The notes below the pieces were generated by a model that worked only from the letters and a program-made list of their open reading frames with translations, ran no database searches and was not told the DNA's origin. Positions 39,691 through 49,270 of a stretch of DNA of 64,000 nucleotides are shown here, piece by piece. How positions within the stretch are numbered: the stretch's first letter is position 1; each line of letters begins with the position of its first letter. The translations under genes were made by a program, and so were the position numbers. The DNA comes from Nannochloropsis salina CCMP1776 (Eukaryota; Sar; Eustigmatophyceae; Eustigmatales; Monodopsidaceae). The stretch is from contig SDOX01000010.1 in assembly GCA_004565275.1 (NCBI GenBank), positions 567,446 through 631,445 on the forward strand, in the 5' to 3' direction.

Positions 39691-40425
39691 ATGGTAAGTC
39701 TTTCGCGTTCAAGGGGTTTCCCTTTCCGTCAGAGCAGGTCTCTTTGTCGTATACTTTCTCCTATCTCAAATGTGATGGCACGCATTTTTTATGCGGATGA
39801 TGCACTAGTAACGAATTTCGCACCATACCACAGTCCTCAGTCCTGACCCGAGCCCTTCGCCGCGTGGCCACCGTGCCCAGGAACATGCGCCGCTTCGCAT
39901 CCCAAGGAGGCGACCACGGCGGTAAGTGATAGCAGAAGTAGACTGGGTTTCGCCTGACGACGTCAAGCTTGATGCCCTTATGACATAAATGTTTGAGTAC
40001 AATTTATTTTGAATATGGTAGCGTAGCATGGATGTACTCAACGACGGGCTCTCAATCGGTGAATTGGAAACCGACATGGGAGAGCTGTCCTCATTTCCAG
40101 AGGGTCTTTCTCTGAGGCTGCCATCACGTATTTACAACTGTTTACCCTTATTTTTTGGGGGCTGTCCCTTTCAGCTGATGAGGTTGACAAATGGCGCAAG
40201 ATCTCAATCGTCGCGACGGGGGTCGTCATCCTTATGTCCGGCAGAGAGCTCTTGTCCCTATCGTCTCACGGCCACGGGGAGCACAGCGACAAGCCTTTAC
40301 CCGATTACATGCACATTCGTTCCAAACCCTTTCCCTGGGAATGCTCTGATTGCTCCTTGTTCGACACGGACTGCTTCAAGAAATGCAAGGCCGAACGTGC
40401 TGGCGAGTTGGTGGAGGAGCACTGA
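39691..40425 (+). CDS. COX6A: Cytochrome c oxidase subunit VIa (COX6A), three exons
   Basis: Small inner-membrane subunit of mitochondrial complex IV. Exon 1 contributes only the ATG (39691-39693), immediately followed by a GTAAGTC donor. Exon 2 is 39834-39921 and exon 3 is 40175-40425. The join is in frame and gives 113 residues, the usual length. Exon 2 encodes a basic mitochondrial presequence (SSVLTRALRRVATVPRNMRR). Exon 3 holds the single membrane helix (ISIVATGVVILMSGRELL) and the family signature YMHIRSKPFPWECSDCSLF, corresponding to Y-x-H-I/L-R-x-K-P-F-P-W of COX6A. The C-terminus after this (DTDCFKKCKAERAGELVEEH) has a twin-cysteine look and is longer than in plants. Confidence 0.9.
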
Positions 40426-41258
40426 GGGAACCGGAGGGAAGGTTCGGAAGGAGACGAGTGTTGGAGTGACCGCGCGCGGATCTCGACGGCTGACAAGGAT
40501 GCTAAACGTGGATAGATATGTCTTCCATGCACTCCCGTGGTGTCCCGCACGGCCTGACTCCTTTCTCTCTTGCGTCTTGTAGCTAGGTTATTACAGTCCG
40601 TTTGGGGAAAGGGAAGCAGATGGGTGGAAAGATTTGCCTGTGTCACATTCCACGTGGAGAATTGCAAGTCCCAAAAACAAAAAGAAGAGAATTATATGCA
40701 GAGACAGGGTATGACGAGCGCCTCGTGCCGGGAGGTGTGGTCGTTCTGGTCAGTGCGGTGACATCTACTTTCTCATGTCGCAAGGCCCCCCTACGATTGA
40801 AGCCACTGAGCCTAAAAACGAAAAGAAAGCACAACATATCCTTGTCCGAGTGCCACATCAGTAACTTCCCTCTCCTCAGCCATCTCTAAAGAACCCAGAC
40901 CTCCGACAGCGGGACCAAGCGGGCTCTTCCCCCGGCTGGCTCCACTTCTTTAGAATACTTTTCCCCATCGGTCGCTTGACTCCACTGACGGTTTGGCCCT
41001 CAAGCACGCCTGGAACGCTCACCTTTATCTGATCCCCTCTCCATATAATATGCAGCATACCTTGCAAAGGGATGCCAGAGTGAAAGGCAGCAAACAAGTA
41101 TCATTCTTTCCAGGCTGCCTACAAAGCCTTCTTCTCCGCCCTGTCTTTGCTCACGCCCGTGCCCGCGTCAAACCAATCAATATCTTTTCCTCCCCCCCCC
41201 ATCCCACATCATTGTATGAAAACGTATCCCTCGCTTCTCTCCTACTGTCGCCGCCTGT
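40426..41258. other. Convergent 3' region between COX6A and the AMP-binding-like gene
   Basis: An 833-base interval. Short frames at 40570-40889 lack any recognised motif. I see no gene. Confidence 0.45.
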
Positions 41259-42620
41259 CTAGTGAGCACCCCCAGCCGCCGCCGCCGCCACATTCACCAA
41301 CTTCTTGCTCAGCACGCCCGACACGACCGGCCACGCATTCTTGCTCAGCACGTCTGCATGCGACAACATGGCTCCCCTGGAGCCATCTGCCGTCACAGGC
41401 AAGAACAAGGGAGTGCTATCAGAGACCAGCGCCTGGATGGCTGGTAGGGGCGACCGCTCCGGCTCCAACGGCAAAAAGATATGTTTCAAGTTCTCCACCC
41501 CCTGGATGATATCGAAGCCCGTGTGCACAAGATATTTCAGATGGGGAAACTTGCGCGACCGGAAAGGCACGCCGAGGCCGTCGTCGTAGGAGGCCAATTC
41601 AGGAATAACGGATTGAAGGAGTGCGGTCAAATCCGTATGGCCGCGATAAGGGGCATAAATAAGCGCTCTGGCGTTTGTCTCTAGCAACGTTTTTTCCAAA
41701 CCTTCTTTGCTGATATTCCAGTCAAGGATAGCTAAGGTAATTCCGGCTTTTGCAGCACCGAATTGAGTGACATGCTGTATCCAGGAAAAAAGGAAGAAGA
41801 AGAAGGAGTCAATTACGCCACATTTTCACGATCGAGGCGAGCAAAGCGCCCCAACTTGAAGTGCACAGTGAAGTAATATCAGGCGTGATCGATGGCGGGA
41901 GTCTCTTTCCACAATATATTGAGCATTCAGACTCGCGTGTCGCGTCCCACTTGCCCCCCCCTTTGCCGTCTTACGCACCAAGTCAGCATCGTCTTCGGGA
42001 ATCCACGCGGCTATGGTATCGCCAGGCTTCAATCCCAGGTCCAGAAATCCTGCTGCAAGGCCATCTGCCGCGAGCTGAAGGGCGTATGCACGAAAATGTA
42101 TGTCCCATTGTGAGATGACATGCCATCCCACCCCCGAAAAACCTGGCCGTCGGTTGTGATTAATCTCATACCGCTCCAAGTCAATCTAACTGAACATTCC
42201 GACCCGTCTGGTTTTCCTCCTATTGTTCACCTTGATATCTGCCCGGGTCCACTTTTCTTTTCCCTTGGTATACTGCAGTGCCTCCTTCAGGGGGATTTCG
42301 AAGGTTATCTCATCCAATAAAGCTCCTACGGAGGCCATGGAGCGTACTACACAACCGTAGTCGTAAAGAGGAAACATAAATGATGATTAAAATCAAACAA
42401 AGCGAGGTTGTAGGGGACTATAGGCCTCGCAATGAAAGCTCTTACAGCTGGAGACATTTCCAGAGATCTTACCAGATTGCTGAAGAAGCAGCCGTGCATC
42501 ATGGGATCGCCCTATCCTTGCCACCGGCATGGTGCCGGATCTAGTAGTGCTGCTGGTGCTGGTTGGCTTGTTGCGAACGAGATTTCGAGAGACATTCCGT
42601 AGGGCTTGTCGGGGTAGCAT
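41259..42620 (-). CDS. Short mitochondrial AMP-binding (acyl-CoA synthetase)-like protein, four exons
   Basis: Resembles the N-terminal half of acyl-CoA synthetases. Exons are 42620-42473, 42346-42231, 42185 to about 41979 and 41775-41259; introns 1 and 2 keep phase (intron 2 is only 45 nt). The N-terminus is mitochondrial (MLPRQALRNVSRNLVRNK). Family segments are ISQWDIHFRAYALQLAADGL, LGLKPGDTIAAWIPEDDADL, GAAKAGITLAILDW and NLKHIFLPLEP. The nucleotide loop normally T-S-G-T-T-G-x-P-K-G is replaced by VTADGSRGAMLSHADV, and the protein stops about 30 residues later, so the adenylation core is missing. At the exon 3-4 junction the best splice sites (TTG-GTGCGT, TACAG-CATGTC) give HVTQF and then a one-base frame conflict before GAAKAG. 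A GC donor two bases on would keep frame instead. The total is then about 329 residues. It may be a non-enzymatic accessory protein or a decaying gene. Confidence 0.7.
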
Positions 42621-43237
42621 ATTGTGCGGTACGGGGAAGGAAATACCCAAAGCAGCTAACTGGTCTCGTTTGAGAGAGTCGAGTACGAATACCGGGGCGC
42701 GCCTTGCTTCCTGTCTTCGTACCTGACTGTAAAAGCCCTTTTTGAGAGGCCTGTGCACCGTTAATAGACAATTAAGAGGGCTGGGCGGTTTAACATGGCA
42801 AAGAGATCACAAGTGATGAGCGAGCACGACAGGTATCCCCTCGCGAGCGGGGAAATCGTAGGGGGAAATGCTCAATAATGCGGTTGAGACGGACGTGAAT
42901 ATCTGAGTCTGGAGTGACATCTCTGCCTAGCTCAATTACTCCCCACACTGAACAAAGTGGCGGGCACATTGAGCAAGAGTTTCCCAAAGAGATTCAGCCA
43001 GCCGCGCTGTGCACACAACCAAAGGCGGCGGCGCAGCTCAGAGGGGCCGCCTCCTCTCGTTGTTCTGCCACGCGGTGCATTGCCCTCGATCACGCACTCA
43101 GCAGCAAGCAACCGAGGCCCCACAACATGCGCACTTTATCCCCGTAATGGACGTAGATGAGCGAGAAGGCAAGCAAGACTTTGCCTTGTGATATGATTGG
43201 TTAATATGAATGACTCGCATTGATTTAAATTTCTTCT
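42621..43237. other. Interval between AMP-binding-like start and MNS1 3' end
   Basis: Both neighbours are on the minus strand. The 617 bases have overlapping short frames on both strands but nothing recognisable. Confidence 0.45.
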
Positions 43238-44842
43238 TTAACATTTGCTATCGTTCGGACCAATACCGTGCGCCTGCTGCACCTCTAAAGCCAAACTTTT
43301 GGGCAAGAAGGGGCCCAACCGACTGGCGTGCTCCATTAACAGGCGTTTTCTCGCCTCAGCTATGATGTTTTGCTTGTATGTGTCTGAAGCTAACCCTTCC
43401 GCAGAGGGCTCACGTACCGCGCGCCTTGCTTCCTGAGCAAGACGCCGTCCGTCTTCGATTTGCTCGCGTAACAACATTTTGTACTTCTGTTGTGCTTCAC
43501 GACGCTTCTGAGCCAAACGATTATCTTGTTGAAGCTCGATGGCATATTTAGCTTGCATTTCCGCCACGAGTTTCTCCTCTGCCAATCGAGCCAAGGCCAT
43601 TTGTTCTCCTCTCAGCTGGCGTTGCTCTTCCTGCGCTTTCCGTAGTTCCTCCTGATCCCGCCTTTTTTGGGCCAACCGTTGCTGACAAGCCTCCAACCGA
43701 GCCGCCTCTTTTTCTTCTGCATATAGCAAGTCTCGCAATGCTTCCAACTCCTCTTCCGCTATTTGCCTCTGTTTAGCTTCTGCCACGATTCTAGCTACCG
43801 CCTCCTTTTGTCGTGCTTGTCGATCGCTGTGTCGCTGTTTGTTGGTTTCCACTCGAACGGCCTGCTTCGCTTCGAACTCTCGAATACGAGCCTCCTCCAT
43901 TGCTTCTTGGCGCTCTTTCTCTCGTTGCGCCTGGACTCTTTCCCGTTCATGTTCAAGACGTCTCTTACGAAACTCCTGGTTCCTCTTCGCCGTCGCATTC
44001 AGTCGCTCTTTTTCTTGTCGTTCTTCTTTGAGCATAGCTTGCTCAATTAAGGCTTTATCTCCCGCCGCGATCATTGCCTCTTGCTCTCGACGACGGTGCT
44101 GTTTCTCGGCCAGTTGGCTCTGAATGTCGAGCTTAAATTTTTCGGGATCAAAACGCAGATCGAATTGGCGTGAACTCTCATCCTGCAGTCCTTGGTGTCT
44201 GTGCATCTCCATCAATTGGTCAAGACTTGCTTCTTCTACTTGTTGCACATGTTGAAGAAGCTTTTGCTCTTCTTGCTGGGCCGCACGTTCTTTCTTCATG
44301 TATGCCATGTTCAAGATCTTTTCCAACTCCCGCAATTCTTCACTTGTCTCGCAGATGCGTTGATATTCACATTCCTTTTTCTCCCGTTGCCTGCGCTCAT
44401 CCTCTTGTTTAGCAGCAATGCTATCGGCTTCGGCTTGCCGCCATCGCTGGGCCTGTTTCTCTGCCTCCAATGCCCTCTGCTCCTCCTTCTTAACCCGTTC
44501 TACTTCCAAACGTCGTGCCTCTTGCTCTTCCCTTTTGCTCATCATTCTGATCTCATGAGCCGCAACATGATTAAGCTTCCGGTCGTTCTTTGTTGCCGTT
44601 ATTATACCCTATTTTGGTAGATGAAGCAAACGTGTAAAAAATTGAGATGATAACGCGAGAGAAACAAGGTTATACTTTTGAACGGGAAGAAGAGAAATAA
44701 TGCGGCATAATTCGCTTAGATTAAATTTATGCTTTCGGTTTATTAATTTTCTCAAAGGTACCCTCGTACTTACATGAATTTTGGTCTCATTCGACCGCTG
44801 TCCCAAAATCCGCTGCTCTACGCGGTGGGCAGTCATCCTCAT
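43238..44842 (-). CDS. MNS1: MNS1-like ciliary TPH-domain protein, two exons
   Basis: MNS1 is a filament-like protein found inside doublet microtubules of motile cilia. The main exon runs from 44608 to 43238. A short upstream exon (44842-44774) ends in a GTAAGTACG donor and joins in phase 0 across a 165-nt intron, giving 479 residues against about 495 in mammals. The first exon encodes MRMTAHRVEQRILGQRSNET, similar in pattern to the animal N-terminus. Diagnostic blocks are SEELRELEKILNMAYMKKER near residue 110 and the C-terminal IIAEARKRLLMEHASRLGPF followed by LPK, both matching MNS1. Between them the protein is a continuous Arg/Glu/Gln-rich helix. Further in-frame ATGs upstream of 44842 (about 44860 and 44875) are possible starts. 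Exon 1 is inferred. Confidence 0.87.
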
Positions 44843-45118
44843 GGAACCCTTTCGATGCATCCCATTCCCTCGCATTGATGCTGTGAGATGATTGTCAACG
44901 TATTCAGGTCCGCGTATTATCGAGATGGAGGAAGCATCGTTACTTTTAATGAATCGCGAACTTTTAAGTTCCCCATGCAAACGCGTACGACATTCGTTCA
45001 AAACCGTTACTGCGCCGTTACTGCTGTTATCATGACCCGGTGGACAGTGCATGAAGGAGTTCGATTAAATGTGCCTTATGCTTTCGCTCTTCATACACGT
45101 GACGCAGGCATCGCCGGT
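44843..45118. promoter_or_regulatory. Head-to-head region of MNS1 and J-domain protein genes
   Basis: A 276-base interval between opposed start codons, taken as a shared promoter region by position only. If the J-protein begins at the earlier ATG (44888) the gap shrinks to 45 bases. Confidence 0.4.
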
Positions 45119-45985
45119 ATGTCTCGTGATTGTGCGGTAGCATCTCAGTCCATGGGCATCCCGTCACGTTCACCGCCGTCCAAGACATGTTCGCAAAATC
45201 CTGAGCTGCACCCCTCCGATCAGCAACAACGCATGCATGTCAGACGGGTTTTACAAGCTCAAAATGCATTCGAGGTGCTTCAGCTGCCAGTCATGTGTTC
45301 AAGTTTTGCGACTGTGCGCACCGCTTATCGGAAATTTGCCCTACTTCTTCATCCTGATAAGAATGCAGCGCACGAAGCTCAGAAAGCTTTCATTCGTCTT
45401 TCGGAGGCTTACGAAGCTCTTCGAGATACGAAAAGTCAGCAGAACATGATTTACAAGCTAAATTCTGAAAGGGAAAGACAAAGTGAGGGCTTGCACGGAC
45501 GGTCTGACACGTCGCCATCACGGAAGCCGAAATACGGAAGCACGGCTGCAAGCACGCCCGGAAAAAGCGCATCGCCCAAATCATCGGCTACATGTGTGCG
45601 AAAATCTTCTAAAAGCTTTGCAGAGGTCTTACGTGAGTGGGAAAATTTTGAAAACCAGTATGTGGAGGAGCTTCGCAATAAACAAATGTCTGTGGAAGCG
45701 CAAGCCCGGAAAGAGCTGCGGCGAAGTAGACGTGAGGATGTAGAAGAACAGCAGGCGGCCGAGCGTCGAACACTTCTGGCTCATTTGTTGGCGAATGCGC
45801 AAGATGATAGTGAGGATGATGCACCGACGGCCTTACATACACGAGTAGGTCAGGAAAGGGAGATCGAAGAGGGACTCCGGACTCCACGACCTCGCAACAC
45901 ATGGCAAACGTTCCTCAGGGGGCGGAAGCGAGGCCGGCGTCAGGAACACGTCGAGGAAAATGGGACCGGAAAGCAAGGAATATAA
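45119..45985 (+). CDS. J-domain (DnaJ-like) co-chaperone
   Basis: A 288-residue protein with a central J-domain at about 45-110: AFEVLQLPV, AYRKFALLLHPDKNAAHEAQ with the HPD triad, and FIRLSEAYEALRD. It should stimulate an Hsp70 partner. The rest is charged and helical (SFAEVLREWENFENQYVEEL), with a basic Arg-rich C-terminus (FLRGRKRGRRQ) that could be a nuclear signal. There is no zinc finger or DnaJ C-terminal domain, so it is a class C protein. The frame is open from an ATG at 44888, which would add 77 residues without recognisable content. I prefer 45119 because the earlier ATG lies only 45 bases from the MNS1 start. Confidence 0.85.
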   Translation: MSRDCAVASQSMGIPSRSPPSKTCSQNPELHPSDQQQRMHVRRVLQAQNAFEVLQLPVMCSSFATVRTAYRKFALLLHPDKNAAHEAQKAFIRLSEAYEALRDTKSQQNMIYKLNSERERQSEGLHGRSDTSPSRKPKYGSTAASTPGKSASPKSSATCVRKSSKSFAEVLREWENFENQYVEELRNKQMSVEAQARKELRRSRREDVEEQQAAERRTLLAHLLANAQDDSEDDAPTALHTRVGQEREIEEGLRTPRPRNTWQTFLRGRKRGRRQEHVEENGTGKQGI

Positions 45986-46950
45986 AAAAAGTGACATTAG
46001 TGTACAACGCACGTGGGGATGGCAAAGGCAGGGAAGGCGGAACGGATGCCACAATGTATATGACAACTTTTTCGAAATACTGAACTGAAACATATAGTTA
46101 ATTGTATTGAGGCAACAAGAAAAAGCAGGAAAGTTCCTTTCTGTATGTTTGGCGGCTTCATGCAAAGATACTTAATGCAAAGATAGTAAAAAAAGCAATA
46201 CGCTCTTCATTTCTGTGCTTTCCTTGACATGAATGTGAGTTAAGCTCCAGAAATATTCCGACACTTGGCAATATTCAATGCAACTTGCTTGTAAATAACC
46301 GTGCATTTTCCGCACTCAAACACGTCTTTCAGAGAAATATGAGGGTACAGTTCGTCAAGCGACTCCTCTCCTGCCTATGCTTCCCACTTCACAAGCCACT
46401 TTCGTTCTACCGCTTTAAAGGGAGTGTGCAGCCCACCTCGCGGCCTGAACGAACCGAAAATTTGAGTGAGGGACATTTTTGTAAGGTTCGTGCTGGATTC
46501 TTCTGGAGCATATTTTGAAAGGCTCCCTCCAATAAGTTAATACATCCAACGGGGGCCGTTTTTTGTCTTCTCTCTGGAATGATGATTTTGATGTTCCCCT
46601 GCAGACAAGACAATTTCCGAACTGTTGCGCTTCTTCCATTTTACGCGATCTAAACGGTGAATCGATAAATTCGTCACATAGATCGTACATGCTCAATGGT
46701 ACAAACATGTCCGCTCATGCTTCGCCGGCTTTAGACGGCACTTTTCGAGTTCTTTTAGTAAAATTTTAAACCTTCTCGACACAGAAGCACTTCCACTCGC
46801 TCGACATTCTTCAGCGAGCGACTGTAGGTGGGTCAGTCCCACCCCTATTCCTTTCAATTTGAAAAAAGAAACGAGCAGGCAGGGGCCTCTCTAAAACTTT
46901 CGAATAAAGCAACTTTGACCTCTCGTGATCGCGCACGATATACAAAACAG
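45986..46950. other. Interval between J-protein and sulfotransferase genes
   Basis: A 965-base AT-rich stretch between two plus-strand genes. The frame of the sulfotransferase is open back to 46828 but without ATG before 46951. No other gene is visible. Confidence 0.45.
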
Positions 46951-48720
46951 ATGCTTGGTAGTCGGCAGTCGCCCTATTCCTCTATGGGGCAGTTCGGCCC
47001 CCGACGGAACTATTCTACCTACGGTCGGCCATCAGCCAGGCTGCCACATCTACGCTTGGATACCATGCTAGTATTGCTCGTTGTATGCTTTTTCATGGGA
47101 ATGTATTTGCCGGGTTGGATGGGAATGGCGCCCACTGAGTCGCTGGGACGGGGCAACGACGGTTCTATGAGCCGCGAAAACTTCGCTGTAAGTACCCCTG
47201 ACTTGCTGGAGCGAGTTCAAATTTTGAAGGCTCGCATGACGGACGCCGAAAAGAAAGCTGCTGCTGTCCTCGAAGAGAATCAAAAACTCCGACTGGACAA
47301 CGAAATTGAGCAGGCAAACCTCAAGACTTTGACCAAAGCCAAGAATGAGGAGATCAGGGGACTTCAAGCCCGAATAGACAGCACCGAAGAAAAGTTGGAT
47401 GCGACCAAAAAACAGAGTGCAGATGCCAATGGGAAAGCGGAGCATCACAAGACAAGATCTGAGATAAAAGATATGGAAGACCAAATCAAAAGCCTCAAAA
47501 AACAGCTGGAGCTCGCATTGCAGAAGAGTCCTTCGGATAGTACCCACCAGCATGAGAAGGCAGCCGCGGGCAGTATTCCTTCATCGAAAAAGGAACCCAA
47601 GAAATCGGAGGTAGTTGACGTTGTCAAGAAACCGCTTTTGACTCGCAAAACCGTGTCCGTACCCGAGCCCCAACAGTTAAATCCTTTGTGGGAGGCACGC
47701 TTGCACGAGCTCTTTGACCTCGCTCAGTCGGACCCGGCCTCCCTTCTCTCCAAACTCGACAATTCCAACGCCGATCCACTGGGCGTGAATGTTGGCGGTC
47801 CGACCAACTTCACTTGCCCCCCTCCCAGCGAGAGATTGACGCAGCCGGACCTCCGACGCATGGAAGTGGCCACCCAGTTTCGCGGCGGCCACGGCTTTGT
47901 GTTCTTCCAGCACCTGAGGAAAGCGGGGGGCACGGGGTTTTGCGACATGGCGTCACGAAACATGCCCGGGCACGTTCCTTCCTACTACTGCATGCCGGAC
48001 CACCGGGGGACCCTGGCCACGCCTCCATGGACTACCTCTTGGCTGCTGGATACGATGGAGGAGAAGAGCTTCCGGGTCGCCGCCAACGAGTGGGACCCCT
48101 TCCTCCGCGCCTGGTTTGCGATTGGCGATGCCGTCTTCGCCACTACCATACGCGATCCCACCGATCGCTGGTACAGCCAATACCGTTTTGAGCATGTGGA
48201 GCATCGGGACGGCACCACCGAAGACAGCGTGCCCAAGCCCTTCGATGTCTGGTACGGACAGAAGCACTCCCACAACATGGGCCACAATTATTACGTCAAG
48301 ACGTTCCTGGGCGAGGCCACGGAGACCGAGCCATTGCAGAGGAAGGGGCCGAACGGGGTCCCTCTCGTTCATGGAAACTTCTACTGGGCATACGACAAGT
48401 ACCAGGCCCGAGTGCTGACCTGGGAGGATTTCCGGATGGCGATGGATACCTTGCTTCGTTTTCACGTGGTGCTGGTGACGGAATGGTTGGATGAGGCAAA
48501 CGCCACCATGAAATGCACTCTGGGCTGGACGGAGGCCCCCCGACAGATCTTGCCGCATGAGGTCCAGGCGGCGCGGCAGGAGAAGAAGAGTAAATCCGCC
48601 CGGGCTCTGTTGGACAAAAAAGTCTTTGACAGCATACGCGAGGCCAATGTGCTAGACCACCTCTTTTTCGAAGCAGCCCGACGGATTTTCCTGGAGAGAC
48701 ATGCTTGCGAGAGCGCCTGA
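46951..48720 (+). CDS. Type II membrane sulfotransferase-like protein with coiled-coil stem
   Basis: A 589-residue protein from the ATG at 46951. It has a short basic cytosolic tail, one transmembrane helix at about 38-57 (LVLLVVCFFMGMYLPGWMGM), a coiled-coil stem at about 85-200 and a C-terminal catalytic domain at about 300-580. This layout is that of Golgi carbohydrate sulfotransferases. The domain starts with FVFFQHLRKAGGTGFCD, which fits the 5'-phosphosulfate loop for PAPS, and continues with the 3'-phosphate motif in FATTIRDPTDRWYSQYRFEH (Arg, Asp and the following Ser). Cysteines are frequent at the domain start. The acceptor sugar is unknown; sulfated wall or mucilage polysaccharides are plausible. 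It has no intron. Confidence 0.85.
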   Translation: MLGSRQSPYSSMGQFGPRRNYSTYGRPSARLPHLRLDTMLVLLVVCFFMGMYLPGWMGMAPTESLGRGNDGSMSRENFAVSTPDLLERVQILKARMTDAEKKAAAVLEENQKLRLDNEIEQANLKTLTKAKNEEIRGLQARIDSTEEKLDATKKQSADANGKAEHHKTRSEIKDMEDQIKSLKKQLELALQKSPSDSTHQHEKAAAGSIPSSKKEPKKSEVVDVVKKPLLTRKTVSVPEPQQLNPLWEARLHELFDLAQSDPASLLSKLDNSNADPLGVNVGGPTNFTCPPPSERLTQPDLRRMEVATQFRGGHGFVFFQHLRKAGGTGFCDMASRNMPGHVPSYYCMPDHRGTLATPPWTTSWLLDTMEEKSFRVAANEWDPFLRAWFAIGDAVFATTIRDPTDRWYSQYRFEHVEHRDGTTEDSVPKPFDVWYGQKHSHNMGHNYYVKTFLGEATETEPLQRKGPNGVPLVHGNFYWAYDKYQARVLTWEDFRMAMDTLLRFHVVLVTEWLDEANATMKCTLGWTEAPRQILPHEVQAARQEKKSKSARALLDKKVFDSIREANVLDHLFFEAARRIFLERHACESA

Positions 48721-49270
48721 GGGGAATGCATGGATAGAGTGCATGGATAGAGAGTAGACGGCGTGTAGCCGATTAAAAGGCATTTTGCCTTCAAAGGATG
48801 CTAAGTTTTAGAAAGCCCGTGAAATTGCGGCCATGGGGCATGCTCGTGATAAGCGCCCGTGAAAGAATCAAAATCCCTCGACGTGCATAGACCATGCAGG
48901 TACTGTCACCCCCACCCAAGGCTGACGGGTTTCGGGCGGCATGTTGTCCTTCGGACGTGTTATCCATGGATACGATCCTTAGGAACAGTCCACCCCTCTG
49001 TGCGCATGTCACGGTGCGGCTTCCGCTGCATCTCATGCTGCCATCAGGCTTAAAACAACGACTCTTACGTGGAAGCTATGCATCAGATTGCCGTCCGCAT
49101 GCGAGTCTACCAAGAAGCCCACATGTTCGATAGTTGCATGTTTCTAATTTCTTTATACATTCGTGGAGGCCGCACCAGTCTCCGTTCTCTACAACACTAA
49201 CCCCAGCTTTTCTTCGCTGCGGCTGCCATCCCCCCCCGACCTGCACACATCCGAAACCGTAATTTCATTT
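48721..49270. other. Convergent 3' region between sulfotransferase and WDR5 genes
   Basis: A 550-base interval with only short frames. No gene or RNA is supported. Confidence 0.5.

Noticed and set aside
44888-45118. An extra 77 N-terminal residues for the J-domain protein
   Set aside because: No conserved content and it would start 45 bases from the opposed MNS1 start codon. The later ATG is preferred, though not proven.
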